The notes: generated by a model not told the origin, from the letters alone. A DNA stretch of 15,987 nt from Spirochaeta sp. UBA2779 (GCA_002352375.1 DEIH01000032.1:8762-24748), one strand, 5' to 3'. Shown: positions 1 through 8,240, counted from the stretch's first letter. Program-made: numbers and translations.

Positions 1-159
1 GATGATCTGACTTACGATAAATTATCGTTCACAGCGGCGGCACCGTGGAGGAATGAACCTCACTTCCCCACCCGGGATCATAAAACACAATCTGACAGGA
101 ACGTATTCTGTCGTCAAGGGTATATACCATCTGCAGCTTCAACAGGTGGTACAACTGTA

Positions 160-2283
160 TTATTTTTTAAAAAATCTTCTGGTATCTTCCAGAGTCCAGC
201 TCAAAACCGGTATCTCACGAATTATCGAGCTGGAGATAACTCTGCAGAGACATTCAGCATCGGCTGTCCATGAAACATCAGAATGATAAATCCAGTCCCC
301 GGGTTTCAGAGTTCTACCGTTACCGGAAAAAGTGCCTCGGGTTAAAATATAACAGCTATCATCTGTTTTCGGGATTTTCTTTCCCTTTTTCCATTTTTTT
401 ACAACTACTTCTGCTGCGAGTTCATCAAGCCTCGGACAGGAGACAACAGATCCGGGGAATTTTCCTGCATAAAGAACAAAACGGGTTTCCAGAATTTTCA
501 TCCGCTGTTCCATTTTGCTGGATTTATTCAGTGCATGAACGTATATATCCGCAGGGATACGCAGTACCTTCACATGATTTCTACTCCGGTATGTTGTTTG
601 AGCAGGATTACGGGAAAGGAATTCCTCTTCACCCACTATACTTCCGGCTGTAAAACGTAAAGCAGGAGTACTTCCGTTATCAAGGGCATCTACCGTTCCA
701 GTTATGATAAGAGCCAGTGAATCAGGAATACTGTTTCGTTTTAAAATGCGGGTGCCCGGAGAAATGCTCTGTATTTCTCCATTAATAAGAAGTTTGAAAT
801 CATCTTCGGGTAATCCCGGAAAAGTTCTTTCCAGCAGGCTGGCGGAACTATCACGGAGCCTATCGCCCCGGTCCGGTATCAGAATATCAACCTGACCGAA
901 GGAAACACTGGCACCGATTTCTTTTTCTGCCGAACTTAAACTGCCTTCGGTATGGCTGAGAATAATTCGGTCTGAAGGATCGTTCACAAAATCTTCAGCA
1001 AATCCGTGAATCAACCCCCGGCCTACATCAATTTTTTTAATATCTGCCCGCTTGTAGTATTCGGCGAATACCCTTTCTTTAAAATCCTCAGAAACTCCAT
1101 CTTCGGAAACAAAACCTGTTAACACCTTTTTGGAAATAATATCTGCCAGATGAGCGTAGGATTTATAACCACCCTCCCATAAAGCTCTGAAAAACAGGAT
1201 TGTCGTTTCCAGGGGATGAGGAGACATCGCCGGACGAACCTCAAGTCCGTCTATATCGTTCCATTTTCCTTCTTCCAGATAATGAATATTTACCAGATTA
1301 TCCAGAAAATCCGGCTCCATTTCCAGTAAGGCAGCACATTTATACCGTACTGTGGCCATCACCGGTCTTGTGGCAAAGATATTCAGTTTTCTATCACCCC
1401 GAAGCAGGCAGGTTAATCCGGCAAAGTGATCGTCGTGGACATGAGTAACAAAGAGTCCCTGTAATTCAGCAATATCACAGCCTAGAGCTTCCAGAGAATA
1501 ATCTATCCCCGGCCCGGCATCAATCAGGTATTTATTCCCCCGATAGGTAACTATACTGCCCATACAAGGCCTTTCAGGATCCCAGCCATTCCCCTCGCCG
1601 ATATGATTAATAGAGAAATATCCACCGGGAACATCAATGTTATTCAGGGTGTAGGGGGCCGTCCAGTCTTTATCCTCAGGGAGATTCATATCAACGGAAA
1701 CTGTCTCATCCCGGTACTTGAAGGTGTATTGATTCTCCGAATCTCTTATCAGGGTAACATCCCGGGATAAACGCACTTTCCCCTTTTTAACACTTTTTAC
1801 ATCCACAAGTTCATGAGGTGATTTTATTCCGCCGGATGCAAACTTCAACTTCAGACGCCAGAGTTCCTCCAGCTGATCTTCGGGAATTCCCTCATCCAGC
1901 ATTTCCTTTTTGGTAACAAGACCATAAGTTCCCCGGTAAATATAACTGAGAACAGCTTCGGCGCGCTGGGGAAGTCCAGTGAGTATGGGTTTTAATCCTG
2001 TGTTACCCGGATGTCCGGGTATAACCATGCCCTGACGATAAAGCATGTGTAAAACAGGAAATTCCGCAAGGTTCCAGAACTGGCCATTTTGAATGGATAC
2101 GTCCGAGAGAAGAATGGCATTCGGCCCCTGTTCGAAGACAACCCCGTCTTTTTCAATCTTCTTTACAAGCCCCAGGCGCATGAGATGTTTAATACTATCC
2201 ATAGGTGCTCCGCAGAGTATTCGAAGCCCCGCCTGGGGTATTTCAACCCACCAGACACCCGGTAATACCGGAACTTTTGTCAT
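160..2283 (-). CDS. MBL-fold cyclic-nucleotide (cAMP/cGMP) phosphodiesterase with C-terminal cNMP-binding domains
   Basis: Predicted cytoplasmic metallohydrolase that would degrade 3',5'-cyclic nucleotides. Numbered from the ATG at 2283 (707 aa): residues 1-215 are an extension rich in conserved-looking blocks (GPNAILLSD, NLAEFPVL, RQGMVIPGHPGN); 240-475 is the metallo-beta-lactamase core with DAGPGID (255-261), the metal motif THVHDDH (280-286: H281, H283, D285, H286) and later metal-ligand candidates H356 and H444; 495-600 resembles a cyclic-nucleotide-binding beta-roll (LIITGTVDAL, GSIVGEEEFL); 615-707 looks like a second, degenerate copy (CYILTRGTF, LKPGDWIY). This order matches spirochaete proteins annotated as cAMP/cGMP-dependent phosphodiesterases, implying allosteric activation by substrate (family knowledge plus inference). 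An in-frame GTG at 2301 is possible, but the TATAAT box would then lie inside the gene; neither start has a Shine-Dalgarno. Divergent from glpK. Confidence 0.83.
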   Translation of the reverse strand: MTKVPVLPGVWWVEIPQAGLRILCGAPMDSIKHLMRLGLVKKIEKDGVVFEQGPNAILLSDVSIQNGQFWNLAEFPVLHMLYRQGMVIPGHPGNTGLKPILTGLPQRAEAVLSYIYRGTYGLVTKKEMLDEGIPEDQLEELWRLKLKFASGGIKSPHELVDVKSVKKGKVRLSRDVTLIRDSENQYTFKYRDETVSVDMNLPEDKDWTAPYTLNNIDVPGGYFSINHIGEGNGWDPERPCMGSIVTYRGNKYLIDAGPGIDYSLEALGCDIAELQGLFVTHVHDDHFAGLTCLLRGDRKLNIFATRPVMATVRYKCAALLEMEPDFLDNLVNIHYLEEGKWNDIDGLEVRPAMSPHPLETTILFFRALWEGGYKSYAHLADIISKKVLTGFVSEDGVSEDFKERVFAEYYKRADIKKIDVGRGLIHGFAEDFVNDPSDRIILSHTEGSLSSAEKEIGASVSFGQVDILIPDRGDRLRDSSASLLERTFPGLPEDDFKLLINGEIQSISPGTRILKRNSIPDSLALIITGTVDALDNGSTPALRFTAGSIVGEEEFLSRNPAQTTYRSRNHVKVLRIPADIYVHALNKSSKMEQRMKILETRFVLYAGKFPGSVVSCPRLDELAAEVVVKKWKKGKKIPKTDDSCYILTRGTFSGNGRTLKPGDWIYHSDVSWTADAECLCRVISSSIIREIPVLSWTLEDTRRFFKK

Positions 2284-2319
2284 ACTAATTATTATAGGCA
2301 CTTTTGCTCTAACAATTCA
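2284..2319 (-). promoter_or_regulatory. Candidate leaderless promoter of the phosphodiesterase gene
   Basis: On the minus strand a perfect TATAAT (2296-2291) lies 7 nt before the ATG at 2283. RNA polymerase starting 6-8 nt after the -10 box would begin at or beside the A of the ATG, giving an mRNA without a leader. No Shine-Dalgarno is present between them. The -35 match (TGAATT, 2319-2314, 17-nt spacer) is weak. Confidence 0.45.
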
Positions 2320-2348
2320 CGCAGTTTTCTTAATGATTTGTAAAGGAT

Positions 2349-2382
2349 TATAAATATCGACAAAACAGTGCCTGTGAAGGGA
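2349..2382 (+). promoter_or_regulatory. Candidate glpK -10 box and ribosome binding site
   Basis: TATAAA at 2349-2354 is a plausible -10 box with a poor -35 partner upstream (TTTCTT at 17-nt spacing). It would give a leader of about 30 nt that carries AAGGGA (2377-2382), a good Shine-Dalgarno 9 nt before the glpK ATG. The 108-bp gap is shared with the divergent phosphodiesterase promoter. Confidence 0.4.
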
Positions 2383-2391
2383 TAATAGCTT

Positions 2392-3870
2392 ATGAATATA
2401 AAAATACTCGCCTTGGATCAGGGTACCACCAGCTCACGAGCTATTGTTTTTGATAAACAGGGCCGGAAAATCTCATCCTCAAGTAACGATTTCCCCCAAT
2501 ATACTCCCAGAGAATCATGGGTTGAACACGATGCATGGGAAATATGGGAGAGTCAGATAACAGCTGCCCGTAATGCGTTATCCGAAATCAGCGATGAAAA
2601 AGAGTCGATAGCCGCCATCGGTATAACAAATCAGAGAGAAACCACCATACTCTGGGATAAGAACAGCGGACAGCCCGTATGCCGGGCCGTTGTGTGGCAA
2701 TGCCGGAGAAGTACCGCTATATGTGAAACTTTGAGAAATGATGGGTATGAAGAGCTTATACAAAAAACAACGGGATTGAAACTCGATCCCTATTTTTCCG
2801 GAACCAAATTAAAATGGCTTCTCGATGAAACTCCAGGACTCAGAGAGAAGGCTGAGAGAGGCGAAATTCTCTTTGGAACAGTTGATTCCTGGCTTTTGTG
2901 GAATCTTACCGGGGGAAAGGTGCACGCAACTGATGTCAGTAATGCCTCCCGCACCATGCTCATGAACCTGGAAACCGGACAGTGGGACGATGAAATGCTC
3001 AGAATTCTTGATATTCCCCGGAAAATACTGCCTGAGATTCGCCCTTCGATGGGTTATTTCGGGGAAACTGACCCTTCCATTTTCGGGTTCTCAATCCCCA
3101 TTACCGGAATTGCAGGAGACCAGCATGCCGCCCTCTTCGGCCACAGAGCCTTTGAGGCCGGTGATGTAAAGAACACTTACGGTACCGGCTGCTTTATGCT
3201 GATGAATGTGGGAGATAAGCCGGTGTACTCATCAGGTGGACTGCTCAGCACGGTAGCCTGGGGCATAAATGGAAAGAGAACCTACGCTTTAGAGGGAAGT
3301 GTATTCATGGCCGGAGCACTCTTAAACTGGCTTATTGACAATCTCGGCCTTGTAAAGAATGCCAAAGAAATAGACCGGTTGGCCGAAGAAGTTGAAGATA
3401 ACGGGGGGGTGTATCTTGTTCCGGCATATCAGGGTCTGGGCACTCCCTGGTGGAGCACCCGGGCCAGAGGAACCCTCAGTGGATTAACAAGGGCCAGTAC
3501 AAAAGCCCATGTCTGCCGGGCCTATCTTGAGTCTATAGCCTACCGCAGTAAAGACGTTATCGATGTGATGATAGCCGACTCGGGATACAAGCTTAAGCAT
3601 ATGAATGTTGACGGGGGTGTAACCAACAGTGAAATTCTAATGAAATTTCAGGCCGGACTCTTGAATATCCCTGTTATAAGACCTTCCTCTGTAGAGGCTA
3701 CCGTTCTTGGAGCTGCATTGATGGCCGCTCTGGGTGCAGGATTGTGGGACAGTCTGGAGGATATCAAAGGGATAGGAGGGAGTGAAACTGTTTTTAAACC
3801 TGATATGAAAGCGGACAAACGTGATAAACTCTACAGTGGCTGGCTCGAAATAGTCAGGAAAATTACTTAG
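2392..3870 (+). CDS. glpK: Glycerol kinase
   Basis: Phosphorylates glycerol with ATP to sn-glycerol-3-phosphate, feeding phospholipid synthesis or, after oxidation, glycolysis; cytoplasmic FGGY-family kinase. At 492 aa it is full length (E. coli GlpK is about 500). Visible: N-terminal phosphate loop DQGTTSSR (9-16), glycerol-contacting QRET (81-84), GIAGDQHAALFG (239-250) with the catalytic Asp243, TYGTGCF (262-268), and the C-terminal nucleotide-domain motif VDGGVTNSE (406-414). The loop before GIAGDQ lacks the glycine-rich GKGGTR fructose-1,6-bisphosphate site of the E. coli enzyme and also lacks the His that PTS HPr phosphorylates in Firmicute GlpK. ATG start is set by AAGGGA 9 nt upstream. 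No glpF or glpD is adjacent; the next gene downstream is a HEAT-repeat protein, and plsY, the user of the product, lies 7.5 kb away. Confidence 0.97.
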   Translation: MNIKILALDQGTTSSRAIVFDKQGRKISSSSNDFPQYTPRESWVEHDAWEIWESQITAARNALSEISDEKESIAAIGITNQRETTILWDKNSGQPVCRAVVWQCRRSTAICETLRNDGYEELIQKTTGLKLDPYFSGTKLKWLLDETPGLREKAERGEILFGTVDSWLLWNLTGGKVHATDVSNASRTMLMNLETGQWDDEMLRILDIPRKILPEIRPSMGYFGETDPSIFGFSIPITGIAGDQHAALFGHRAFEAGDVKNTYGTGCFMLMNVGDKPVYSSGGLLSTVAWGINGKRTYALEGSVFMAGALLNWLIDNLGLVKNAKEIDRLAEEVEDNGGVYLVPAYQGLGTPWWSTRARGTLSGLTRASTKAHVCRAYLESIAYRSKDVIDVMIADSGYKLKHMNVDGGVTNSEILMKFQAGLLNIPVIRPSSVEATVLGAALMAALGAGLWDSLEDIKGIGGSETVFKPDMKADKRDKLYSGWLEIVRKIT

Positions 3871-3879
3871 GATTAATAG

Positions 3880-5601
3880 ATGCCGGAAAAAAATGCCGTT
3901 CAGGACGTCCGTTCTGCCATTGAAAGCCGAAAACCCTCCCGGGCATTCAAGGATGCACTGAAGCTTTACGGTAATAATACCGTGTATCAGGTATTGGATT
4001 CTTTTCTGGGTGACCTTCCTGACGGCCAGAGGATAAGAAAAACCGCTTTGGCCATCAGTCTTCCGGAAGCGGATCTGCGGCACATGGCTGATTCAGCAGA
4101 ATTGCCTGTCAGAAGAGTTTCGAGGCTTCTCCTTCTGGAGAGTAAATCAGGAATAAGTGAAGATCCCCTGCTTCAAAAAGGCCTTTCTGATAAGTCGGCG
4201 GTTATCCGCTGTGACGCGGCTCGATTTACCGGGAGTGGAAAGGATAGAACCCGTCTCTACAATCATCTAATCAGATTGATAAGGGAAGATCCTGATATAC
4301 GAGTGAGACGATCGGCAGGTAAACGTCTGTCGGACTCCTTTGCCGATCTTTATTCAGTGGATTTCAACGGGTTGCCGTCTCTGTCTCAAATGCTGATTAT
4401 TGACGCTCTTGAAGGGCACAGCCGGGCTGATGAAGAACGTGTAGAATCCCTGCTTTCATCCCGGGATAAAGAAATATCCTACCGGGCCGCCCGAACCCTG
4501 CAGCGCTGGGGAACACTGAAAAGACTTTTCACCAGGGAAGGGGGAACTGATACTTTAAAAGCAGCAGCCGCATTGGGTTTGGCCGACTACCTGGAAGAGA
4601 TCAACCTGAATAACGACAATAAAGATCTGGCAATAGAACTTGCAGGACTGGCCGGTCGGGAAGATCTTGTCCGAAGGTTTAACGGGGAACATGGAGGTTT
4701 TGAAAACCACGAAAAAAGCGAGTCTCTGGTCTTTTCTGATATTGCCGATACCGTCCATCATCTGGTGAAGATGGATAAAACAAAACGGGAAGATACAATA
4801 TTGAAACTCCCGTTAAAAAATCCCGATTTCAAATCTGCTGTCGAATCAGCTTTCCCTGAATCTATACTGGATATCACACACAGTGTACTTTTTAATATGG
4901 CCCGTCTGGGTGATTGGAAAGATTGGAACCGCCGAATCCTGGATGGATTAAACAGTGGAGATCCTGAAATAGCCGCTTCAGCGATTCCGGCACTTGCAGA
5001 AATAGACCCTGAAACAGCCCTGGCTGTTCTCCCGCCTGTGCTGATGAACTCAAATAAAGAGCTGAGAATAGCTGCAGCCCATGCATTAACCTGCATCCCT
5101 TCGGGGAAGGGGGTACTGGAATTGGGCGATTATCTGAAAAATGAAATAGAAGAAGAGACAATCCAGGATGTAATCACAGGAATCCGTTCAGCAGGCGGAG
5201 CTGCCCTGGCCCGATGCATTCTGGATAATATCCAAACCATCAGCTTTAAAATTGCCGGGGAACTCCTCAGTGACGGTATCGATGAGCTTGGTGTTGAACT
5301 GTTGGCCGACGGAATCCCGGATGAGACCGAGTTAACCGAGCTGCTCCACCATGCAGGATACCCCGGAGGAGTCTCCATACTCGCAGCATGGCCGGCATTG
5401 GAAGAAAGCTCCCGGAAAAAGTTTCTTTCTTCCTTAACGGCTTCCAGATGGGGGGAAATTATCCCATCTGAGAAGGAAGCTGAATTGTTGAAAATACTGA
5501 AAAATCTGAGTTTAGAAGAGCGAAAAACTCTAATGGAACCTGTTCTTCACAACACCGGCGGAAAACACCGCCGGCTGATACAGAAGCTTATAAAAGGTTG
5601 A
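3880..5601 (+). CDS. HEAT-repeat protein of unknown function
   Basis: A 573-aa soluble alpha-solenoid, probably a protein-protein scaffold; no catalytic motif seen. Several helical repeats of HEAT/PBS-lyase type can be picked out: DKSAVIRCDAARF (104-116), DPDIRVRRSAGKRL (137-150), DKEISYRAARTLQRWG (196-211), DPEIAASAIPALAEID (361-376), NKELRIAAAHAL (392-403). The region 265-345 is less repeat-like. No signal peptide or membrane segment. The start is 9 nt after the glpK stop, and its Shine-Dalgarno (TAGGA, 3868-3872, 7-nt spacer) overlaps the glpK stop codon, so the two are almost certainly cotranscribed and translationally coupled. Why a HEAT protein is coupled to glycerol kinase is not evident. 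Its last 14 bases overlap the convergent gpmI gene. Confidence 0.85.
   Translation: MPEKNAVQDVRSAIESRKPSRAFKDALKLYGNNTVYQVLDSFLGDLPDGQRIRKTALAISLPEADLRHMADSAELPVRRVSRLLLLESKSGISEDPLLQKGLSDKSAVIRCDAARFTGSGKDRTRLYNHLIRLIREDPDIRVRRSAGKRLSDSFADLYSVDFNGLPSLSQMLIIDALEGHSRADEERVESLLSSRDKEISYRAARTLQRWGTLKRLFTREGGTDTLKAAAALGLADYLEEINLNNDNKDLAIELAGLAGREDLVRRFNGEHGGFENHEKSESLVFSDIADTVHHLVKMDKTKREDTILKLPLKNPDFKSAVESAFPESILDITHSVLFNMARLGDWKDWNRRILDGLNSGDPEIAASAIPALAEIDPETALAVLPPVLMNSNKELRIAAAHALTCIPSGKGVLELGDYLKNEIEEETIQDVITGIRSAGGAALARCILDNIQTISFKIAGELLSDGIDELGVELLADGIPDETELTELLHHAGYPGGVSILAAWPALEESSRKKFLSSLTASRWGEIIPSEKEAELLKILKNLSLEERKTLMEPVLHNTGGKHRRLIQKLIKG
5555..5574. terminator. GC-rich hairpin at the convergent glpK-HEAT / gpmI junction
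   Basis: Perfect inverted repeat CCGGCGG (5555-5561) and CCGCCGG (5568-5574) with a 6-nt loop. It lies in the last codons of the HEAT gene and just past the gpmI stop codon. No T-run follows on either strand, so it is not a standard intrinsic terminator; it may act as an mRNA 3'-end barrier for gpmI, or may simply reflect coding sequence. Confidence 0.3.
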
Positions 5602-7243
5602 TAATGCTTGAATCGTAATCTTCGGGAGCATCAAAGCCCAGAAGATTCATAGTAGTTGCAGCAACCGAACTGATCCCCAAACCTTCATTCAATTGTGTTG
5701 AATACTCACCGTTATATGAGGGATCGTAAATCAGGAAGGGAACCGGATTGAGGGAATGGGAAGTTTTCGATTTGGGTTTTCCATTGTTTTTAATCACAAC
5801 TTCACCCTTCTTGTTATGCTCAAACATGTCGTCCGAATTACCGTGGTCGGCTGTTAGTATAAGGATACCTCCTGCTTTTTCTACAGCCTTCATCAACCTG
5901 CCGATCTGCAAATCCATCACTTCCATGGAAGCCAGTACAGCCTGAAAAACTCCGGTATGTCCCACCATATCTCCATTGGGGAAGTTAAGTTTTATCATCT
6001 CATATTCACCAGCTTCAATTACTTCCAGTAAACGGTCTGTTATCTCGGCACACTTCATGGCAGGGCGCTGTTCAAAGGGTACGATATCCGAGGGTATCTC
6101 GACATACAATTCCAGGTTTTCATCAAAATAACCTGTACGGTTACCATTCCAGAAATAAGTAACATGTCCGAACTTCTGAGTTTCACTTATGGAAAACTGC
6201 TTTACATTGGATGCAACAAGATACTCAGCCATAGTCCGATCTATTGCCGGAGGGGTTACAAGGTACTGAGAAGGAATATGTGCATCTCCATCGTATTCCA
6301 TCATCCCGGCATACTGCACATCAGGAACACGTACCCTGTCAAAGCGGTTGAACTCATCACCTTCTTCAAAAGCCTTGGTTAACTCAATAGCCCTGTCACC
6401 ACGGAAATTAAAGAGAACAACACTGTCTCCATCAACAATAGGACCCGCAGGTTTTCCATCATCTCCGGCTACAATAAACGAGGGAAGATCCTGATCAATC
6501 GCGGCTGTTTTTTTCCGAAGTTCTGAAATTGCCTCTGTGGCACTGGGGAAAATATCTCCCTCGGCAAGAACATGGGTTTTCCAACCCCTTTCTACCATGC
6601 TCCAGTCGGCATCGTATCGGTCCATCGTGATATTCATCCGGCCGCCGCCGGAAGCAAAACGGGCATCAAAAGAAGAATCACTTACCGAAGAAAGAAACTC
6701 TTCAAAGGGTGTAAAATAATCCAGTGCGCTGGTTTCACCAACATCCCGGCCGTCAAGCAGGCCATGAACCCGAACTTTACCCACCCCTGATTCTTTTGCG
6801 CCATTTATCAAAGCTTTCAGATGGTTGATATGAGAATGTACATTCCCATCGGATAGCAGGCCGATAAAATGCAGACTTCCACCAGTATTTTTAACATTCC
6901 GGGTTAACTTTTCCCAGGTTTCACCTTTGAACAAGGCTCCGGATTCAATTGATTTATTTACAAGTTTGGCTCCCTGGGCAAATACCCGGCCGCAGCCCAT
7001 GGCATTATGTCCCACCTCAGAGTTTCCCATATCACCGTCAGAAGGCAGGCCCACTGCTTTCCCATGGGCTTTCAACCTGGTACCCGGCCATTTTTTTAAG
7101 GCCTCATCAAGGTATTCGGTATGAGAGGCCTTAACGGCGTCTCCCTCTGCATATTTACCAAAACCAACTCCATCCATAATGCATAGAACCAGCGGACCCT
7201 TTCGTTTTCCTTTAAATGAATTCACTTTAAGAGCATTAACCAT
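5588..7243 (-). CDS. gpmI: 2,3-bisphosphoglycerate-independent phosphoglycerate mutase
   Basis: Interconverts 3- and 2-phosphoglycerate in glycolysis and gluconeogenesis; cytoplasmic, Mn2+-dependent, alkaline phosphatase superfamily. The 551 aa are somewhat more than the usual 510-515. Metal and catalytic motifs are all present: MDGVG (23-27, Asp24), GDMGNSEVGHN (70-80, nucleophile Ser75), HGLLDGRDV (160-168), GGGRMNITMDRYDADW (199-214), FRGDRA (280-285), NGDMVGHTG (423-431, Asp425 and His429), TADHGN (464-469, Asp466 and His467) and TSHS (494-497, His496). Insertions relative to the family appear small and scattered. The ATG at 7243 has GAGG 8-9 nt upstream and a good sigma70-type promoter. 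Converges on the HEAT gene with overlapping 3' ends; diverges from the M28 peptidase. Confidence 0.98.
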   Translation of the reverse strand: MVNALKVNSFKGKRKGPLVLCIMDGVGFGKYAEGDAVKASHTEYLDEALKKWPGTRLKAHGKAVGLPSDGDMGNSEVGHNAMGCGRVFAQGAKLVNKSIESGALFKGETWEKLTRNVKNTGGSLHFIGLLSDGNVHSHINHLKALINGAKESGVGKVRVHGLLDGRDVGETSALDYFTPFEEFLSSVSDSSFDARFASGGGRMNITMDRYDADWSMVERGWKTHVLAEGDIFPSATEAISELRKKTAAIDQDLPSFIVAGDDGKPAGPIVDGDSVVLFNFRGDRAIELTKAFEEGDEFNRFDRVRVPDVQYAGMMEYDGDAHIPSQYLVTPPAIDRTMAEYLVASNVKQFSISETQKFGHVTYFWNGNRTGYFDENLELYVEIPSDIVPFEQRPAMKCAEITDRLLEVIEAGEYEMIKLNFPNGDMVGHTGVFQAVLASMEVMDLQIGRLMKAVEKAGGILILTADHGNSDDMFEHNKKGEVVIKNNGKPKSKTSHSLNPVPFLIYDPSYNGEYSTQLNEGLGISSVAATTMNLLGFDAPEDYDSSIINLL

Positions 7244-7263
7244 TTGTCTTACCTCACTTCCTG

Positions 7264-7292
7264 AGTATAGGGATGTACCATGAAAAAGACAA
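7264..7292 (-). promoter_or_regulatory. gpmI sigma70-type promoter
   Basis: On the minus strand TTGTCT (7292-7287) and TATACT (7269-7264) are separated by exactly 17 nt, four and five of six matches to consensus. Transcription would start near 7257, leaving a leader of about 15 nt that just contains the GTGAGGT ribosome binding site (7257-7251) before the ATG at 7243. Confidence 0.55.
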
Positions 7293-7314
7293 ACACCTGC
7301 AGCTTACCCTCAGC

Positions 7315-7328
7315 TATAATGATTTTAT
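7315..7328 (+). promoter_or_regulatory. Candidate leaderless promoter of the M28 peptidase operon
   Basis: A perfect TATAAT (7315-7320) sits 8 nt before the ATG at 7329, with no Shine-Dalgarno in the intervening GATTTTAT. The predicted transcription start therefore coincides with or abuts the start codon. No convincing -35 hexamer was found at 16-18 nt spacing. The geometry repeats that of the phosphodiesterase gene. Confidence 0.45.
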
Positions 7329-8240
7329 ATGAATGAGCAGAAAACCCGGATACTTACCCATCTCCCCCTTCCCCCTGCCGACCGGGTAGAACTTTCCGGA
7401 TTCTGCAGGGATGATGCCGACCGTTTCGAGCTCCTGGTGAAGTCTCTTAAAAGACGGGAAATACCCTTTGAAATAATTCCCCTTGAAGGCGCCAGACATA
7501 TCGCCCTTCCGGTACCCAATGCATCAAAAATGGACGGGGAGTATTTCAGGGTAACTCTGGTAGCTCATTACGACCGGGTTCCGGGAACCCCCGGAGCCAA
7601 TGATAATGCGGCAGCAGTGTTTCAGCTCCTGAATCACTGGGAGGAAATAAACCGCCTCGGGTGGAATCACCGTACTCAAATTCTGTTTACCGACAGGGAG
7701 GAACTCACCGGTGAAATGACAGCCACAGACCAGGGTTCCTGGCTTCTGGCAAGGCATTTAAAAAGACTCGGTGCAAAAAACATCCTCTTTTTCGTTCTGG
7801 ATATGTGCGGAATCGGGGATACTCCGGTCTGGGGGAGGAGTATACGAAAAGCTGGACTGCTTCCTGCTGGTGATTCAATGTCCCGTTCATACCATGTGAT
7901 GGAAGGATTTCTCAAGCGGTTTACCCGGGGGAATAATTTTGGAATGAACCCGATGTTCTCCGACGATCTGGGCCTTCTCCTCGGAGGATTCCCGGCAGTT
8001 CAGCTGTCACTACTTCCCAGAAAACAAGCCGAAGTTCTGGCTCGGCGCTATGGCAGCAACCCTCATGAAGCCGATCCTGAGACACCCGCTAGAGCCAGAG
8101 AGGAAATAAGTGCCGATCTGCCACCGGCATGGAAGAACAATCACGGTCCTGATGATGGTCCTGAAACACTGGAAGCCGGAGCTTTCAACCTCATTTCACG
8201 TCTCCTGCGCGACCTTGCCCGTTATCGATTCCCCACTTGA
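7329..8240 (+). CDS. M28-like zinc aminopeptidase
   Basis: Predicted dinuclear-zinc exopeptidase of the peptidase M28 type, here cytoplasmic because no signal peptide or membrane segment is visible. In the 303-aa product the ligand set can be followed in order: AHYDRV (79-84, His80 with Asp82 behind it), GANDNAAAV (89-97, bridging Asp92), FTDREELTG (120-128, general base Glu124 and ligand Glu125), FFVLDMCG (154-161, Asp158) and NHGPDDGPETL (271-281, final His272). The helix around 185-200 and the block SDDLGLLLGGFPAVQL (211-226) fit the region between the fourth and fifth ligands. Substrate is unknown. First gene of a + operon with a COG2426 membrane protein and a helicase; probably starts leaderless. 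Weak alternatives are M20 or M42 peptidases, but the HxD...NDN...REE pattern favours M28. Confidence 0.85.
   Translation: MNEQKTRILTHLPLPPADRVELSGFCRDDADRFELLVKSLKRREIPFEIIPLEGARHIALPVPNASKMDGEYFRVTLVAHYDRVPGTPGANDNAAAVFQLLNHWEEINRLGWNHRTQILFTDREELTGEMTATDQGSWLLARHLKRLGAKNILFFVLDMCGIGDTPVWGRSIRKAGLLPAGDSMSRSYHVMEGFLKRFTRGNNFGMNPMFSDDLGLLLGGFPAVQLSLLPRKQAEVLARRYGSNPHEADPETPARAREEISADLPPAWKNNHGPDDGPETLEAGAFNLISRLLRDLARYRFPT

Noticed and set aside
14..28. Inverted repeat ACGATA-N3-TATCGT in the first 160 bases
   Set aside because: Short, AT-rich, loop of three and no T-run; too weak to call a terminator. Nothing else supportable was seen in 1-159.
53..286. 77-codon + frame at the left edge, with GGAGGA just before its ATG
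   Set aside because: The purine run is only one or two bases from the ATG, and most of the frame lies antisense to the end of the phosphodiesterase gene. No recognisable protein.
2284..2301. Upstream GTG start for the phosphodiesterase (713 aa)
   Set aside because: No ribosome binding site, and it would place a perfect -10 box within the coding region; the ATG at 2283 fits better.
3637..4083. 148-codon minus frame across the glpK/HEAT junction
   Set aside because: Antisense to two well-supported coupled genes; no ribosome binding site or family.
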